Shown: in pieces, positions 47,745 through 58,269 of the stretch | Layout of the letters: each line of letters starts with the position of its first letter | Numbering within the stretch: position 1 is the stretch's first letter | Assembly (NCBI RefSeq): GCF_001632365.1 | Contig: NW_024468520.1 | Span: 570,814 to 634,813, forward strand | Direction: 5' to 3' | Length of the DNA: 64,000 bases | Origin: Laetiporus sulphureus 93-53 | Taxonomy: Eukaryota > Basidiomycota > Agaricomycetes > Polyporales > Laetiporaceae | The notes under the pieces: model-generated | Seen by the model: the letters and a program-made list of their open reading frames with translations, nothing else | What the model was told of the DNA's origin: nothing | Databases searched by the model: none | Made by a program: the position numbers and the translations under genes

Positions 47745-47820
47745 CCAGGTGTCGAACTTGGTCGCTGGTTCGGTCGCCCTTTGGGGCCCCCATGCTGCTT
47801 CCACTATGCCATGGGGGCGG
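47745..47820 (-). repeat. tRNA-like unit (SINE-type A and B boxes), unit 1
   Basis: On the minus strand an A box TGGCATAGTGG (47811-47801) is followed after 42 nt by a B box AGTTCGACACC (47758-47748). The A box lies inside a hairpin with stem CCCCCATG/CATGGGGG. Spacing fits RNA polymerase III internal promoters. No complete cloverleaf could be drawn, so a tRNA-derived SINE remnant is more likely than a tRNA gene. Confidence 0.5.
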
Positions 47821-48426
47821 TGTGGTACCAAGTTCGGATCTTGACCAGTAGATGTCCTTTTTTACGTAATCATTTTGGCCTGTGTGGCGTGCGATAAATC
47901 ACGTGATGTGCCAATTTGTGTGTCCCAGTAAATGAAAGTGTGACGTCTTCCTCGATCGATCATAATCGAGATCTGATCTTTGTGATTGAGTCGAGATAGA
48001 CTTTCTTGATCGATCGTGATCTTGAATGACGTCATATATTGGCGATCATAGCCGCCTAGTGGCGCAGTTTAATGACATGCCCAGGTCCCTGGTGGTGCTC
48101 AAAGCTGCCAAGTATTAGGTTGCCCTTGGTCAGAGGGTCTTACTTCCTGTAGTGGTGTTGCCTGTTAGGTCTTATGCATGCGTTACATGGCCTTCCTGAT
48201 GGTGAAAAATTGCCATGTTTGGTAATCTTGTTGCCAAAAAAGGTATCGCCTTTTCCTTTTATGGTCTTGTAGTGAATAGTAAATGTCGTGTTGCCATTTG
48301 CGCGTTGCAAAAAATGGTCTTGATGCAATGGGCTCACCAGGCCCTTGCTGGTAGCAGTAGTCTCGTATCTGCTCCATGTGACATTACTTTTGGTGAAAAA
48401 TTGTTACGCTTTGCTGCGCTTTGCTT

Positions 48427-48448
48427 AAGGCTTAGCTTCGCTAGCCTT
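48427..48448. repeat. Hairpin with GCTTCGC apex
   Basis: AAGGC TTAGC TTC GCTA GCCTT folds into a 9-bp stem with one bulged base and a TTC loop. It is the first of three hairpins with TTCGC-type apices within 160 bp. Confidence 0.6.
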
Positions 48449-48525
48449 TAGTGTCGGGGATGGGGTGTAGTCGCAGCCGGATCACCCAAAGCTCGGTGCT
48501 GTTGCCCTCGGGGTGACTCCTCGCT

Positions 48526-48584
48526 AGTGTGCTTGCTTTGCTTCGCACACTTGTCGCCAGTGTGTTTCGCTTCGCTTACACACT
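48526..48584. repeat. Two tandem hairpins with matching stems
   Basis: Hairpin A: AGTGTGC (48526-48532) and GCACACT (48545-48551), 12-nt loop TTGCTTTGCTTC. Hairpin B: AGTGTGT (48559-48565) and ACACACT (48578-48584), 12-nt loop TTCGCTTCGCTT. Stem length, loop length and 33-nt spacing are the same, and both stems carry a compensating base pair (C-G against T-A). Confidence 0.75.
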
Positions 48585-49559
48585 TGTGTCCTCGAGGGGC
48601 TCTATCCCCTATTACCCCACCCTTCGCTGGCCTCGTCCCGAGTGCCAGGCGCGGAGCTCCGAAAAAGATGCAGAGCAAGAAAACAAGATTAGAAGAGCAC
48701 AGAATGAAGGGTGGGCGGGTGGGAGTGAAATTTTCACTATATCGGGCCAGTGTTGATATGATAAGTGAATACCACTTGACAGAAATCACGTTTATTTGCG
48801 CAATCTTTGGTGTGATTCTGAGACTTGTCAGCGGCTGTGGTTCCCCCTGCCTGTATTTGTGCCATTTTGCCCTTCTTGGTTGAAGTCTTCCTTGTTATTC
48901 GTTCCACTGTACAAATTGTTGGGTCTTATTTCTGCCTGCAGTTAATAGTCACGTGACTACCGTGCACTTGGATGCCGTCAACAAATTTATTACATGTTGG
49001 TGAATGGTGGCCTGTCGGTCGCCGGAAGGATCTTCTCTTGACAGAAAAATTTGTGGTTGACCAAACCAGCTATGTGTGTGCGCTGGGGTCTCATATCCTG
49101 ATGTAGGAATGCCATGCGCGAGGCTTTGTGTTTCCTCGTAATGGGAACTGCCTTGTATGGTATGCAAGTTGCCTTTATAGGACGTGAGAATTTGCCTTTC
49201 TAGGACTTGCATATGTCGGTAAATGTAAGTGTGAATTTATGTATGCTATCCAAATATTAGGTAATATGATAGCCTTTCGCACTAGTGTATTCATGTTGAC
49301 AAACGCGCATACTGGCCATGGATAGTGAAGTAATGACAACCCAAAAAGTACACTGAGACGCTTCCGAGGTCGGCCCACTCCGGGGCTCACCTATTTGGGC
49401 CGCACTCAGTTTTCCAAGGTTTTCAGTGTCGTCCGTGTAGGAACCGGGTGCACCCGACTTCTGTGCTTCCGGTATTGTCCGTGGTCTTCTGTCTTAAGCG
49501 CGCGCTTGCTTCTTGTCGTCCCGCGGCTAGTATGCACAGCCAGTGCCGGATAATTTTCC

Positions 49560-49660
49560 CTCTCCGGGATTCGATCCAGCCACCTGCTGACTTCGACCCC
49601 TTTAGGCATCAATCCTCCCGTGCCCCGTGGCATAGGTCTTGACCCCTTAGCCACGGGGTC
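49560..49660 (-). repeat. tRNA-like unit (SINE-type A and B boxes), unit 2
   Basis: Minus strand: A box TGGCTAAGGGG (49653-49643) and a consensus B box GGATCGAATCC (49577-49567), 65 nt apart. As in unit 1 the A box sits within a hairpin, here stem CCCCGTGGC/GCCACGGGG (49623-49658). A SINE or tRNA-derived segment inside the LTR element is likely; its ends are not defined. Confidence 0.5.
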
Positions 49661-50071
49661 GGTGTTGTAGTTGGGACTTTAGTAAATATGTTACATTTTC
49701 TAAGTAACATGTCTTGTGTTTGTACTACCCCCCCCTTAGACTTCTTGTCCCTGGGTCGCGTAGTTTCCTGGCTGTTCGCCCTCATGGAGGTGCAAAGGAA
49801 GCGATCCTGCGCTGTGCCTTTTGAAGGCAGGGAGCGGCTTATGGTGGATAGGGTCGAGGGAATATATGGAGGAAGTGATGATGAAAAAGGCGCGCCCTAC
49901 GCCGGAATATCTCTGGGCATAAAATGTGACAGTTTTTGATGGACATTGTCAAGGTCCAACAAGCCAGTCCCGCATAGGGTACTCTGGCTGTATGTGCCTG
50001 GTCCTCATAGGATCCCAAGGTCACTCCGCGGTCGGCTCGTTGTCGAGGGCAGGTAGGCAGTTTCATTCAAA

Positions 50072-50802
50072 TGTCACGGCACTTTACAATCCCTGCCTAA
50101 AAGGCAAGGACCTGGCTACAAGGTGTAGCCTGTGTCCAATGACCCATGACCAGTGTTGCATGGTGATATGAAGCAGGAGCGGACTCAAAGGGTCCCTCAG
50201 CCTTATGAAGCTTATAGCATGTGCATAATGGCCTGTTAGGCCTCATATAATAGGTGAATGAAACTGGGGAACCCCAGGTTCATCCAAGTCATATATATAC
50301 ATGTAGTCAGGACCCCTGGCACGTGTGCTACTGTGAGACCTCTGGTACCTACATGTGAACATAATGCCAGAACCAGTAATGGTTCTGGTCTCGACCATGA
50401 CGACTATCTACGAATGGCCATTGCCGGTCCAATGAGATAATCATATAACATGGCACCACTTCTGTGAGCGGCTGTTGTGGCGCCACTATTGAGTGGCCAA
50501 TGGTGTTGGTCCTATTGGAGGTATCCAATAGGGTTATTGCTATCACCCGTGGTGTGACGTACATAGTCCTTGGTGGTCTAGGCTCCTTATCTGGTCACGT
50601 GACCAGGTGTTCGGATCGGGTCCCCGATTGGTCAGTTGGTAGATGCAGGCCCATCCGAGAGGTATGTGGCTGCATCTTGTTGTTTGTGCGAGCATTCGCA
50701 TTGATAGGCCAATATTAAGGGTTGTGCCCATATCCGGGTATAGGATTGCCTTATATAGGACTTATGTGGTCGAAATGAATATGTCCGGATAAAACCGTGA
50801 CA
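50072..50802 (-). repeat. LTR of the nested element, right copy (731 bp)
   Basis: Near-identical partner of 46601-47331, followed by the target duplication CCGAG. In the leftward reading it is the 5' LTR; the bases after it (TTTGAATGAAACTGCC on the minus strand) do not match a tRNA 3' end that I know, so the primer is unclear. Confidence 0.9.
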
Positions 50803-50878
50803 CCGAGGTACACAAGGTCATGGAAGGCTTGAGGACCGAGTTTGGCATGTTAACTGCTGCGATGGATGCTGTGATTTA

Positions 50879-51420
50879 AGGCTCCAACTATTTATACTAT
50901 TTACACTCCCGAGGTGTAAATAAATAGTATATAGTAAATAGTTGGTATAGAGGCAGTATAAATAGTTTATATATAGTTTATATAGTTTTTTTTGTCTTAT
51001 CTTTTGGTGAAGTTCTACTCAACTGTGAGCAGCCTCTGTGATTGTTGAGACCTTTGAGAAACTGTGTGCATCAGCGCACACATAACAGTGAGCAGAAAAC
51101 AAGCATATAAGTTTAACACTTGCACCAGAAATGACAAGAAAATCTCATGTCATACAAGAAATGACAAGAAACTCACATTCATGAGCCTATATAATGATCA
51201 ACTGTCAGTGGTGGCTTCTGTCTAACACTATGACTTTCAATTGGCTCACTGTTGCACTGTCGAATTGGCAATGTGCACTCAATAGCCTTATGTCATCGTA
51301 AAACCATTTATACTATATATATACATCTATTTACTATATACAGCACTGACTATAAATAAATAGAAATAGTAAATGGTTATAACCATTTTAAATAGTATAT
51401 AGATGAAAATGTTGGAGCCT
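50879..51420. mobile_element. MITE with TA target duplication inside Copia gag
   Basis: Terminal inverted repeats AGGCTCCAAC (50879-50888) and GTTGGAGCCT (51411-51420), flanked by TA on both sides (50877-50878, 51421-51422), as for Tc1/mariner-type elements. Subterminal regions are AT-rich and partly palindromic (CTATTTATACTATTTAC against GTAAATGGTTATAACC). It has no ORF. Removing it restores the Gag frame from AAMDAVI into TVIEAKLFSLKC. Confidence 0.85.
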
Positions 51421-51422
51421 TA

Positions 51423-54400
51423 CTGTGATTGAGGCAAAGCTCTTCTCGCTCAAGTGTACCGATGAGCGGAAGCTGCGCCAGCACCTTGACTAACTCGCTG
51501 AACTGAGGGAGAAGTTAGCGGAGTCAAATATCGTGATTGAGGACTGCACCTATATCAATGCGATTACAATGTCCATTCCCCGCTCATTCTTGCCGACTGT
51601 CACTGCGATCATGACTGCCGCTGAGATCTACAACTCTACACTAGCGACAAGCATGACCAAGAAAACAGTTGCACCGGATGAGATCATCCGAGCGCTGCGA
51701 GCTGAAGCTGATTCACGTGCAGTGTTGAAATCGGGCGAACAGACAGCCACTGCAGGAGCAGCAGTCCACACATCACGTGGAAGGAAGGGTGGCTGCGGAC
51801 AGCACAATCAGCATGGCCATGGACAGGGAACATCACGAGGGGGAGCACTGAGGTCGTCAGATGACGACATCACCTGTTTCAAATGTGGTGGTAAGGGGCA
51901 CTGCAAAAGGGATTGTGCATCAACAAAAGTGCACTATGAACACCTGAAGGTGAAGACCGACGCTGCAGCGAGTGCGAGCGATGGCAAGGCGGTGATCGTG
52001 AAGCTGAAGGAAGGTGCGACGGACAGCACCGCATCCTCCACGGCGACAGGCCCGGCTGTGAAGGCCGCATGCATCTCGGAGGCATGGAGCACCTCCGTGA
52101 TTGGCTCTGTCATGAGTGTCGAAGCACCTGAGATAGACTGCTCTAAGTTAGCGGAGCAGACCGAGATACGCGTGGCAAGCACCTACAAATCGGTAGCCAC
52201 GGTAATGGAAATGGGTTGCAGAATCAACATCTTCGACTCAGGGGCTTCGCGGCACATGACGCCGCACTTGAATCACCTAACGAACTACCGTACAATTGCG
52301 TCGCACCATATACATGCTGTGAATTCGGAGGTATTCTATGCAAAAGGTATGGGTGACCTCAACGTAGAATTCACACATCGAGGCAGCCTGCGATACCTGC
52401 ATCTCCATGACATCTTGTATGCACCAGCCATGCATGCAACACTTGTGTCACTAGGGGTGTTGGAGGAGGCAGGATACAGCTACATGGGATATCAGGGGGA
52501 GTTACACATCATGGACCCGAAGAATGCACTCATCGGATCTATACCCCACGCTGATGGTCTCTATCGCATTTTCCACATGAGCACGTTGCTCACAGCCCCT
52601 GTCTCACTCTCGCTCTTTGAGATTCACTGCCGGCTCATGCATGTGAACTACGGCTACATCAAGGTGATGTTGCGTGAAAATCGTGTCGCTGAAATTAGGC
52701 TGGATCCTCAACGCACCGAGGAAACTGAATGTCGAGCATGCCTAGTTGCGAAGGCACATCGTGCTTCCATAGATGCTATCCGCCAATCCCCACTCACCCA
52801 GAGGTATGGTGAGCATGTACACGTTGATGTATGGGGACCCGCGTCCATAATGACAGTCAACCACTGTCGCTATGCCCTGACAATTGTTGATGACGCAATC
52901 TGCTAGCTCGAGATGCCACTATTGCAATCAAAGTCCGAGGCCTTTGGCAAGTACATGAGCTTTGAGGCACGCTTGCAGATGCAGGACGGGACCCATGTCA
53001 AGGTTGTGCAATCAGATCGAGGAGGAGAATTCCTATCTAACGACATGTCCACCCACCTCGAGCGTGCAGGAACAGCATGGAAGCTCACCGTACATGACAC
53101 CCTAGAGCACAACGGCATTGCAGAACGAACACATGGGATGGCCTTCAATGGCATCTGTGCAGCCCTCGCTGGGTCCGACCTCCCCAAGTGATTGTGGGCC
53201 GAAACGCTAGCGTAAGTCATGTACGTTTACAATCGGATCACGTGTCGTGCTTTAGGAGGCAAAACACCGTATGAGGCACGATATGGCGATGCACTAGACA
53301 TGTTGAATCTGCACCCATGGGGGTGCATCATTTTCGTAAAAGCTGATGCCGCGTCGAAGCTGGATGCACGCGGCATGGAGGCTCGATGGCTTGGGTTCAA
53401 CAGCTCATTGAACGGTCATTGTATCTACTGGCCGATGAAGTGGACAATCACGGTCGAGCATGATGTTGTCTTCAGCAAGGAGGCTCTGCACGTCAAAGGG
53501 AAGCATGATATAGATATTGGACCTACCTCAGAACCTGAACTTTCTGATGCTGCTCCGCCTCCCTCACCACCTATCCCGCCCACTCCACTTGAAGTTCCGA
53601 GGCCACCAGCAGAGATCTGAGAGCCAAAGAATCCAAGCATAGCACCAGGCAAGAGAACGCGCATGCCGAGCACAAAGATGTGAGAGATCGCGTCAGGACG
53701 TGCTGAGGGCGCATTAACCGAGGTAGCCATCGATGATGAATGCTGCGAGGTGATCGCATACTCTGTCCAGGATGCAGCATCTGAGGCGACGGGCTTGGGT
53801 CCAAGGAATGTCACTGAGGCAAAACATCACCCAGACTGGCCGCACTGGAATGAGGTGATGCACGAAGAGATATGTCGCCTAGAGGCATAAGGAAGCTGAA
53901 AGTATGCAGACCCGCCACCACGCATGTCTGGCAAAAATGTCGTAGGCTTGACTTGGAGCTTTCACACAAAACGTGATGCGCGTGGCCACATCTCAGGTTA
54001 TCACATGCGCTTGTGCACTCAGGGCTTCTCGCAAGTCGAAGGGATCGACTTTCTCCGCAACAACACCTATGCCACCGTCTGCAAACTTGCTTCTGCTCGT
54101 ACCATCTTGTCTGTGGCTGCCCGGAACAGTTGGCACATCCACCAGATCGACATCAAAAGTGCATACCTCTACGGAAAACTGCGAGACGATGAGGAGATCT
54201 ATATGCAGCCACCATCCGAAGTCAAACTCGAAGGTCTCTCCCCAGGCCAAGTCCTTCGACTTCTTGTGTCTATCTATGGCCTTAAACAGTCTGGTCACTG
54301 CTGGTATGAGATACTGCGCAAGATCCTAGAGGGCTTTAAACTAGCCTGACTCGAGCATGATCACGCCGTCTTCTATCACCATCACCCCAATGGAGAAATC

Positions 54401-55384
54401 TCAATCATTTTCATCCACGTTGACGATATGACTCTGGTCTGCTCAGTCTTGGCCAACCTCCTCAAACTCAAGGAGTTGATCAAGTTGAAGCTCAAAATAA
54501 CCGACAATGGTGAGTTGCACTGGTTACTTGGCATCGAGATCAAGTGGGACTGGACAAGGCATACAATCTCACTATCACAACGCACATACATCGACTCGAT
54601 TATCGTGCGCTATGGCTTCACCGATGCAAAACCACTCTTCCAGCCAATGGACCCACACGTTCACCTGTCGACTGACCAATGCCCCATCACGATGGAGGAG
54701 TATGCCGTGATGTAAGATAAGCCATACTTGGAGGCATTGGGAGTGCTCCAGTATGTGTCTGTGGCTACACGTCCAGATATCACCTTTGCGGTGAGTCAAC
54801 TGGCGCAGTATGGGCAGAACCCTGGCACTGCACATTGGAATGCTTTAAAATGCATCTACCAGTATCTCAAGGGCACCGCAGACTTCTGGCTGGTCCTTGG
54901 TGGATCAGAGGGTGAGGAGATCGTTGGATATTCAGATGCGGATGGGATGAGTACCGAAGGGCACTGCGCTATATCAGGGTACGTCTTCATGCTTAATGGC
55001 AGTGCCATCTCGTGGTCTTCTAAATGACAGAATCTTGTCACCCTCTCGACGACTGAGGCTGAATATGTTGCGCTCACTCATGCGAGCAAGGAAGCCATCT
55101 GGCTTCACTCATTCATCATCGAGCTCTTCGAACGATCGGAGCATTCCATTCTCTTATGCTCTGACAATCAATCTGCCATTGCATTATCAAAAGATGACCG
55201 CTTCCATGCCCGCACCAAACACATCGATATCCGGTTCCACTTCATTCACTATGCTATCGCCGAGGGCAAAATTTCAATCTCATACTGCCCTACTGAAGAC
55301 ATCACTGCTGATGTCCTCACAAAAGCGCTCCCATCGCTCAAGACCAAACACTTCGCCACATCTATGGGACTAGCGAAGGTTTGA
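51423..55384 (+). pseudogene. Copia gag-pol remainder with about eleven internal stops
   Basis: One continuous frame. Domains: Gag zinc knuckle CFKCGGKGHCKRDC (about 51878-51920), protease FDSGASRHMT (about 52232), GAG-pre-integrase (HCRLMHVNYG, CRACLVAKAH), integrase core (VHVDVWGP; VQSDRGGEF; EHNGIAERTHG), RT (AYLYGKLRDDEEIYMQPP; IFIHVDDMTLVCS with the VDD catalytic pair), and RNase H (GYSDADGMSTEGHCAISGYV; DNQSAIALSKDD; HIDIRFHFI; ADVLTKALP). Internal stops at 51491, 52904, 53189, 53213, 53618, 53681, 53888, 53897, 54347, 54713 and 55025 (first bases). Most stand where Trp, Arg or Gln is expected, that is one C-to-T or G-to-A change away. No indel was needed to follow the frame, so decay was by point mutation. 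Confidence 0.9.
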
Positions 55385-55391
55385 GGGGGAG

Positions 55392-55840
55392 TGTCGCAAT
55401 TCGGGATCGACAGGCCACCTCCTGCATCGGGACTGTCGGCTATGCTAAGCCCGTATGGTAAAAGTATTTCCTCTTTCATTACATTCGTCCTGCCTGTCTT
55501 GCCCGATCACTGCACCTGTAGCGTACCATATCATACACGGAAATGCGTAGCTACTAATATATTGCACATCGGACACCGCGGATGCCCCAGAGCTTATACT
55601 TGGTGCATCCGCGTACGCATTTCTTCCCTCTCATACAGATACATGTACTTACTCTAAGCACAGGGACGTGATCCTTACCGTGTCACTGTAGGTACGAATA
55701 CAGAGCTTATACTTGGTGCATCCACTGACACGATCCTTACTGCGTCACTGTAGCTCTCCGATCATGTCCTCTTCCTCAAGCGTACCAGCTGTGCTGACCC
55801 TCACAGGTCGTCTACCACCTCACCGTGTTATAGATTGATA
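55392..55840 (+). repeat. Copia 3' LTR (449 bp)
   Basis: Partner of 45576-46024, preceded by the polypurine tract and followed by GATTT (55841-55845). Confidence 0.9.
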
Positions 55841-55884
55841 GATTTTTCATGCTAAGTTGTGCGTGCTTAATTGTTTCTGCACAG

Positions 55885-57560
55885 TGTTCTGTCAGAACCA
55901 TCATCAATAGTGGGATAGAGTTCGAGAACATGGATTTCAACAATGGGTTCACATCAGAAGTTGTTCACATCCTCAGCACCTTTCAAGCATTCTATGAGGC
56001 ACTTGGCTGGAAGTTCACACCATGAGTTGATGATGCTGTGGAGAAGTGCTGGTCAGAGTTGTGCAGAACCAAACACGATGATGTAAATTCTATCTCTTTT
56101 TCTTGTCTCTGTATACTGAATATTGTCCAGGTTCTGGCATACATCAGCGAGATCGTGATCTACAGCGGAAAGTGATGATATGAAATCGTAGTATTTCTTG
56201 TACGCTCATGCTCTAAATTGAACGTGAATTGGTGGGTACTGAGACCATCTACACCGACTGCTGATATGTTCGTTCGTGAATGCCGTATCCTTCCTTTGGA
56301 TTTCGATGGAGCATCTCACCAGAGTCGAGCATTGGACCTCGTCAAGGAGTTCAAAGTGTGGCGTGGACAGTGGTCACCTAGTTCTCATGCATCCTAGTTG
56401 ACATATGACAGGTGAGCCACTGCTATCAAGATGCATCACATTGCAACTCTGACGTTCCTCTTCCAGGATTGGTGTGCTGATTTGTGAATGGCTATTTCAG
56501 ATGACACATGATGTCAATGTCGTTGCTGTGTTCGATTACATTCTTCCTCTAATGGTGCATAAATGTTTACTGTCTTGGAGCTCTGTCGCTCAATCACTTG
56601 AACAGCCTGGACTTTTCCGCTTCATGGAAGGTATGCTTATCTCCACCTCGATCTCAATATCGAGTGCCCTATACTGACTTTTACTCAGTGAATGACAATA
56701 ATGACCTAGCACACCGTGTGCATTTAATGTAAGTGTGGCATAGTTCCCCTGTGGCCTCTGATAAATCCGATGCTGGATGCTCTCTTTGCAGCAATTCAAA
56801 CGTCGCTGGTAAGCTCACGCGATTTCCTGTAGTGCTTACAGTGACATCCAATCAATCAAAAGTCTTGGAGAGTCCGTTTCAAGGTCCTTCCTCTTGTTCA
56901 AGGTTGTTTGATTCATTTTGCCTATCTACATCTACTGATCTATCGCAGTATTCTACTTCTGTCAATTCCCTCTCATCAGTGATGTCAAAGTCATAGAGAT
57001 GATAGAGGTGAGCTTTTACATCTCTCCATTCACATGATAACTGATTCAACAGTGGTCCTCGGGTGTTTTGTAGATGTTTGGATGATGAGGTTGTTGAAGT
57101 ACGTGAAATGGTTGCAACGTAGGTGTATCCATTTTTGATTACAATGACTCGATTGATAAACCTTCAGAACATTATCAGGCATTCTGCGCTTGTCACCCCG
57201 TTGGAGTGTGCTTCACCTAAGGTGAGCTAGCATGTTTATAATGTTCATTGCATATTGATATCAATGTCACGTTCATAGGATCGCATTGTGCGACTTCTCA
57301 AGAACAGCAAGTTACTGGGCAGGCGTTCTCCCACATACACGTCTGCGCTGCCCCAGCAACATATAGCCATTCTCGATGTCTGCACCTTGATGGATAGCTA
57401 TCCCTATGCAGTTGAGAGGTGGCTGCCCGATTTGCTCACTAACATGCTGGCAGAGCACACATATGATTCCATGGATCGCAATTTCCTTTTAGTCAAAATA
57501 TATCATTGATCTGGCATCTGAACAGATCCCAATTTCTACAACAGTCAGAAAGTGTGCGAG
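55885..57560 (+). pseudogene. BLM10: BLM10/PSME4 proteasome-activator C-terminal pseudogene
   Basis: BLM10/PSME4 is a large HEAT-repeat cap of the 20S proteasome. Exons read FENMDFNNGFTSEVVHILST, FQAFYEALGWKFTP, VRECRILPLDFD, LVKEFKVWRGQW, ICEWLFQMTHDVNVVAVFDY, LINPMLDALFAAIQTS, VFYFCQFPLISDVKVIEMIE, CRCLDDEVVEVREMVAT, TLSGILRLSPRWSV, DRIVRLLKNSKLLGRRSPTY, QQHIAILDVCTLMDSYPYAV, ERWLPDLLTNMLAEHTYD and IPISTTVRKCA. These are the C-terminal HEAT repeats with introns kept. TGA at 56023-56025 replaces the Trp after KFTP, and other exons are altered. The left side ends at the Copia insertion (55841), the right side at the Gypsy LTR (57561), which cuts the exon within KCA. The large N-terminal part was not found left of the Copia element. 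Confidence 0.85.
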
Positions 57561-58218
57561 TGTCACGGATCGCCGCAATGAATAGATATAGACTATAAAA
57601 AGCTAACCCCTCAAAGGGTACTTAGCTTAGCCACGTAGGCTTTATGCGACGAGCCCGCTGATGAGCCCACCCCGTAGGTCAGGACTTATGCTTACTTGCT
57701 TATATCTTGGAGCGTGGTGGTGAGTGAAGCTAAGGATGTATGGATGATAGTATTGGTTAGGGGGTTACCCTGTAGCTGTTGCGGTGAACGAAGGAGAATA
57801 AGACTGAGGTCTGTCTCCCGTCCACCCTGGTCTTATATATATGCAGGGAGTGCTACTGTATAGTACTTACATAAGTACCTTCCACGCTACCTATTGGCTA
57901 GCTCTTTCCTCGTACAATGTCCCTGTATTTACTTGATTGGCTGCCTATGTATAGTGCGGCATGATGAAGCTCCATCTGACACTGACTGAGCCCTTCGAGG
58001 TAGAGACCTGGGGCCGAGTCATGCTGACTGTGCATTAGTCAGGGTCGGGGTCAGAGCCGATGGCCGTATGGCCGAGTCATGTGATCTTGTAAAGTATTTA
58101 CATAAGGCCGATGACCGACCTTGTCACGTGACTTGATGAAATGAAATAAATGTGATAAGTATTATCTAAGTTTAAATATGTATGCTCCAAATATGGGTTA
58201 TTCCTAGAAACTGTTACA
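57561..58218 (-). repeat. Gypsy LTR (3' LTR in leftward reading, about 658 bp)
   Basis: Begins TGTCACGGAT and ends CTGTTACA; a purine tract on the minus strand (CCCCCTTCTC on +, 58221-58230) abuts its right end. It interrupts a BLM10 exon; GCGAG (57556-57560) is the candidate target duplication, but the partner LTR lies beyond the window, so this cannot be confirmed. Confidence 0.75.
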
Positions 58219-58269
58219 GTACCCCCTTCTCAAGGTTCACCGTCCCGATGAACCAAATCCCTTGAAACC

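Larger units (their letters stand above)
46601..50802 (-). mobile_element. Young non-autonomous LTR retroelement nested in Copia gag
   Basis: Two 731-bp LTRs and TSD CCGAG (46596-46600 and 50803-50807). The 2.7-kb interior has no retroviral-type ORF. A purine tract on the minus strand (read as CACCCCCCCCCTTAGG on +) abuts the left LTR, so transcription is leftward. The sequence just inside it (CGTCGTCCCGAGGAGCC) resembles the matching position of the Gypsy element at 58.2 kb, which suggests mobilisation by a chromovirus of that group. The interior contains two tRNA-like pol III promoter units, clustered hairpins and a second CCCCCCCCTTAGACTTC tract at about 49727. Confidence 0.85.
45576..55840 (+). 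mobile_element. Copia (Ty1-type) LTR retrotransposon with two nested insertions, degenerate
   Basis: Element with 449-bp LTRs, TSD GATTT, a tRNA-half PBS, a polypurine tract (GAGGGGGAG, 55383-55391) and one Gag-Pol frame in the order gag, protease, integrase, RT, RNase H. A second LTR element (46601-50802) and a MITE (50879-51420) interrupt gag. It sits in or beside the BLM10/PSME4 remnant. Multiple internal stops show that it is inactive. LTR divergence of 20 in 449 makes it clearly older than the nested element. Confidence 0.9.

Noticed and set aside
47745..49660. Functional tRNA genes in the nested LTR element
   Set aside because: A and B boxes are present but no acceptor stem or anticodon arm could be paired, so they are listed as tRNA-like repeats only.
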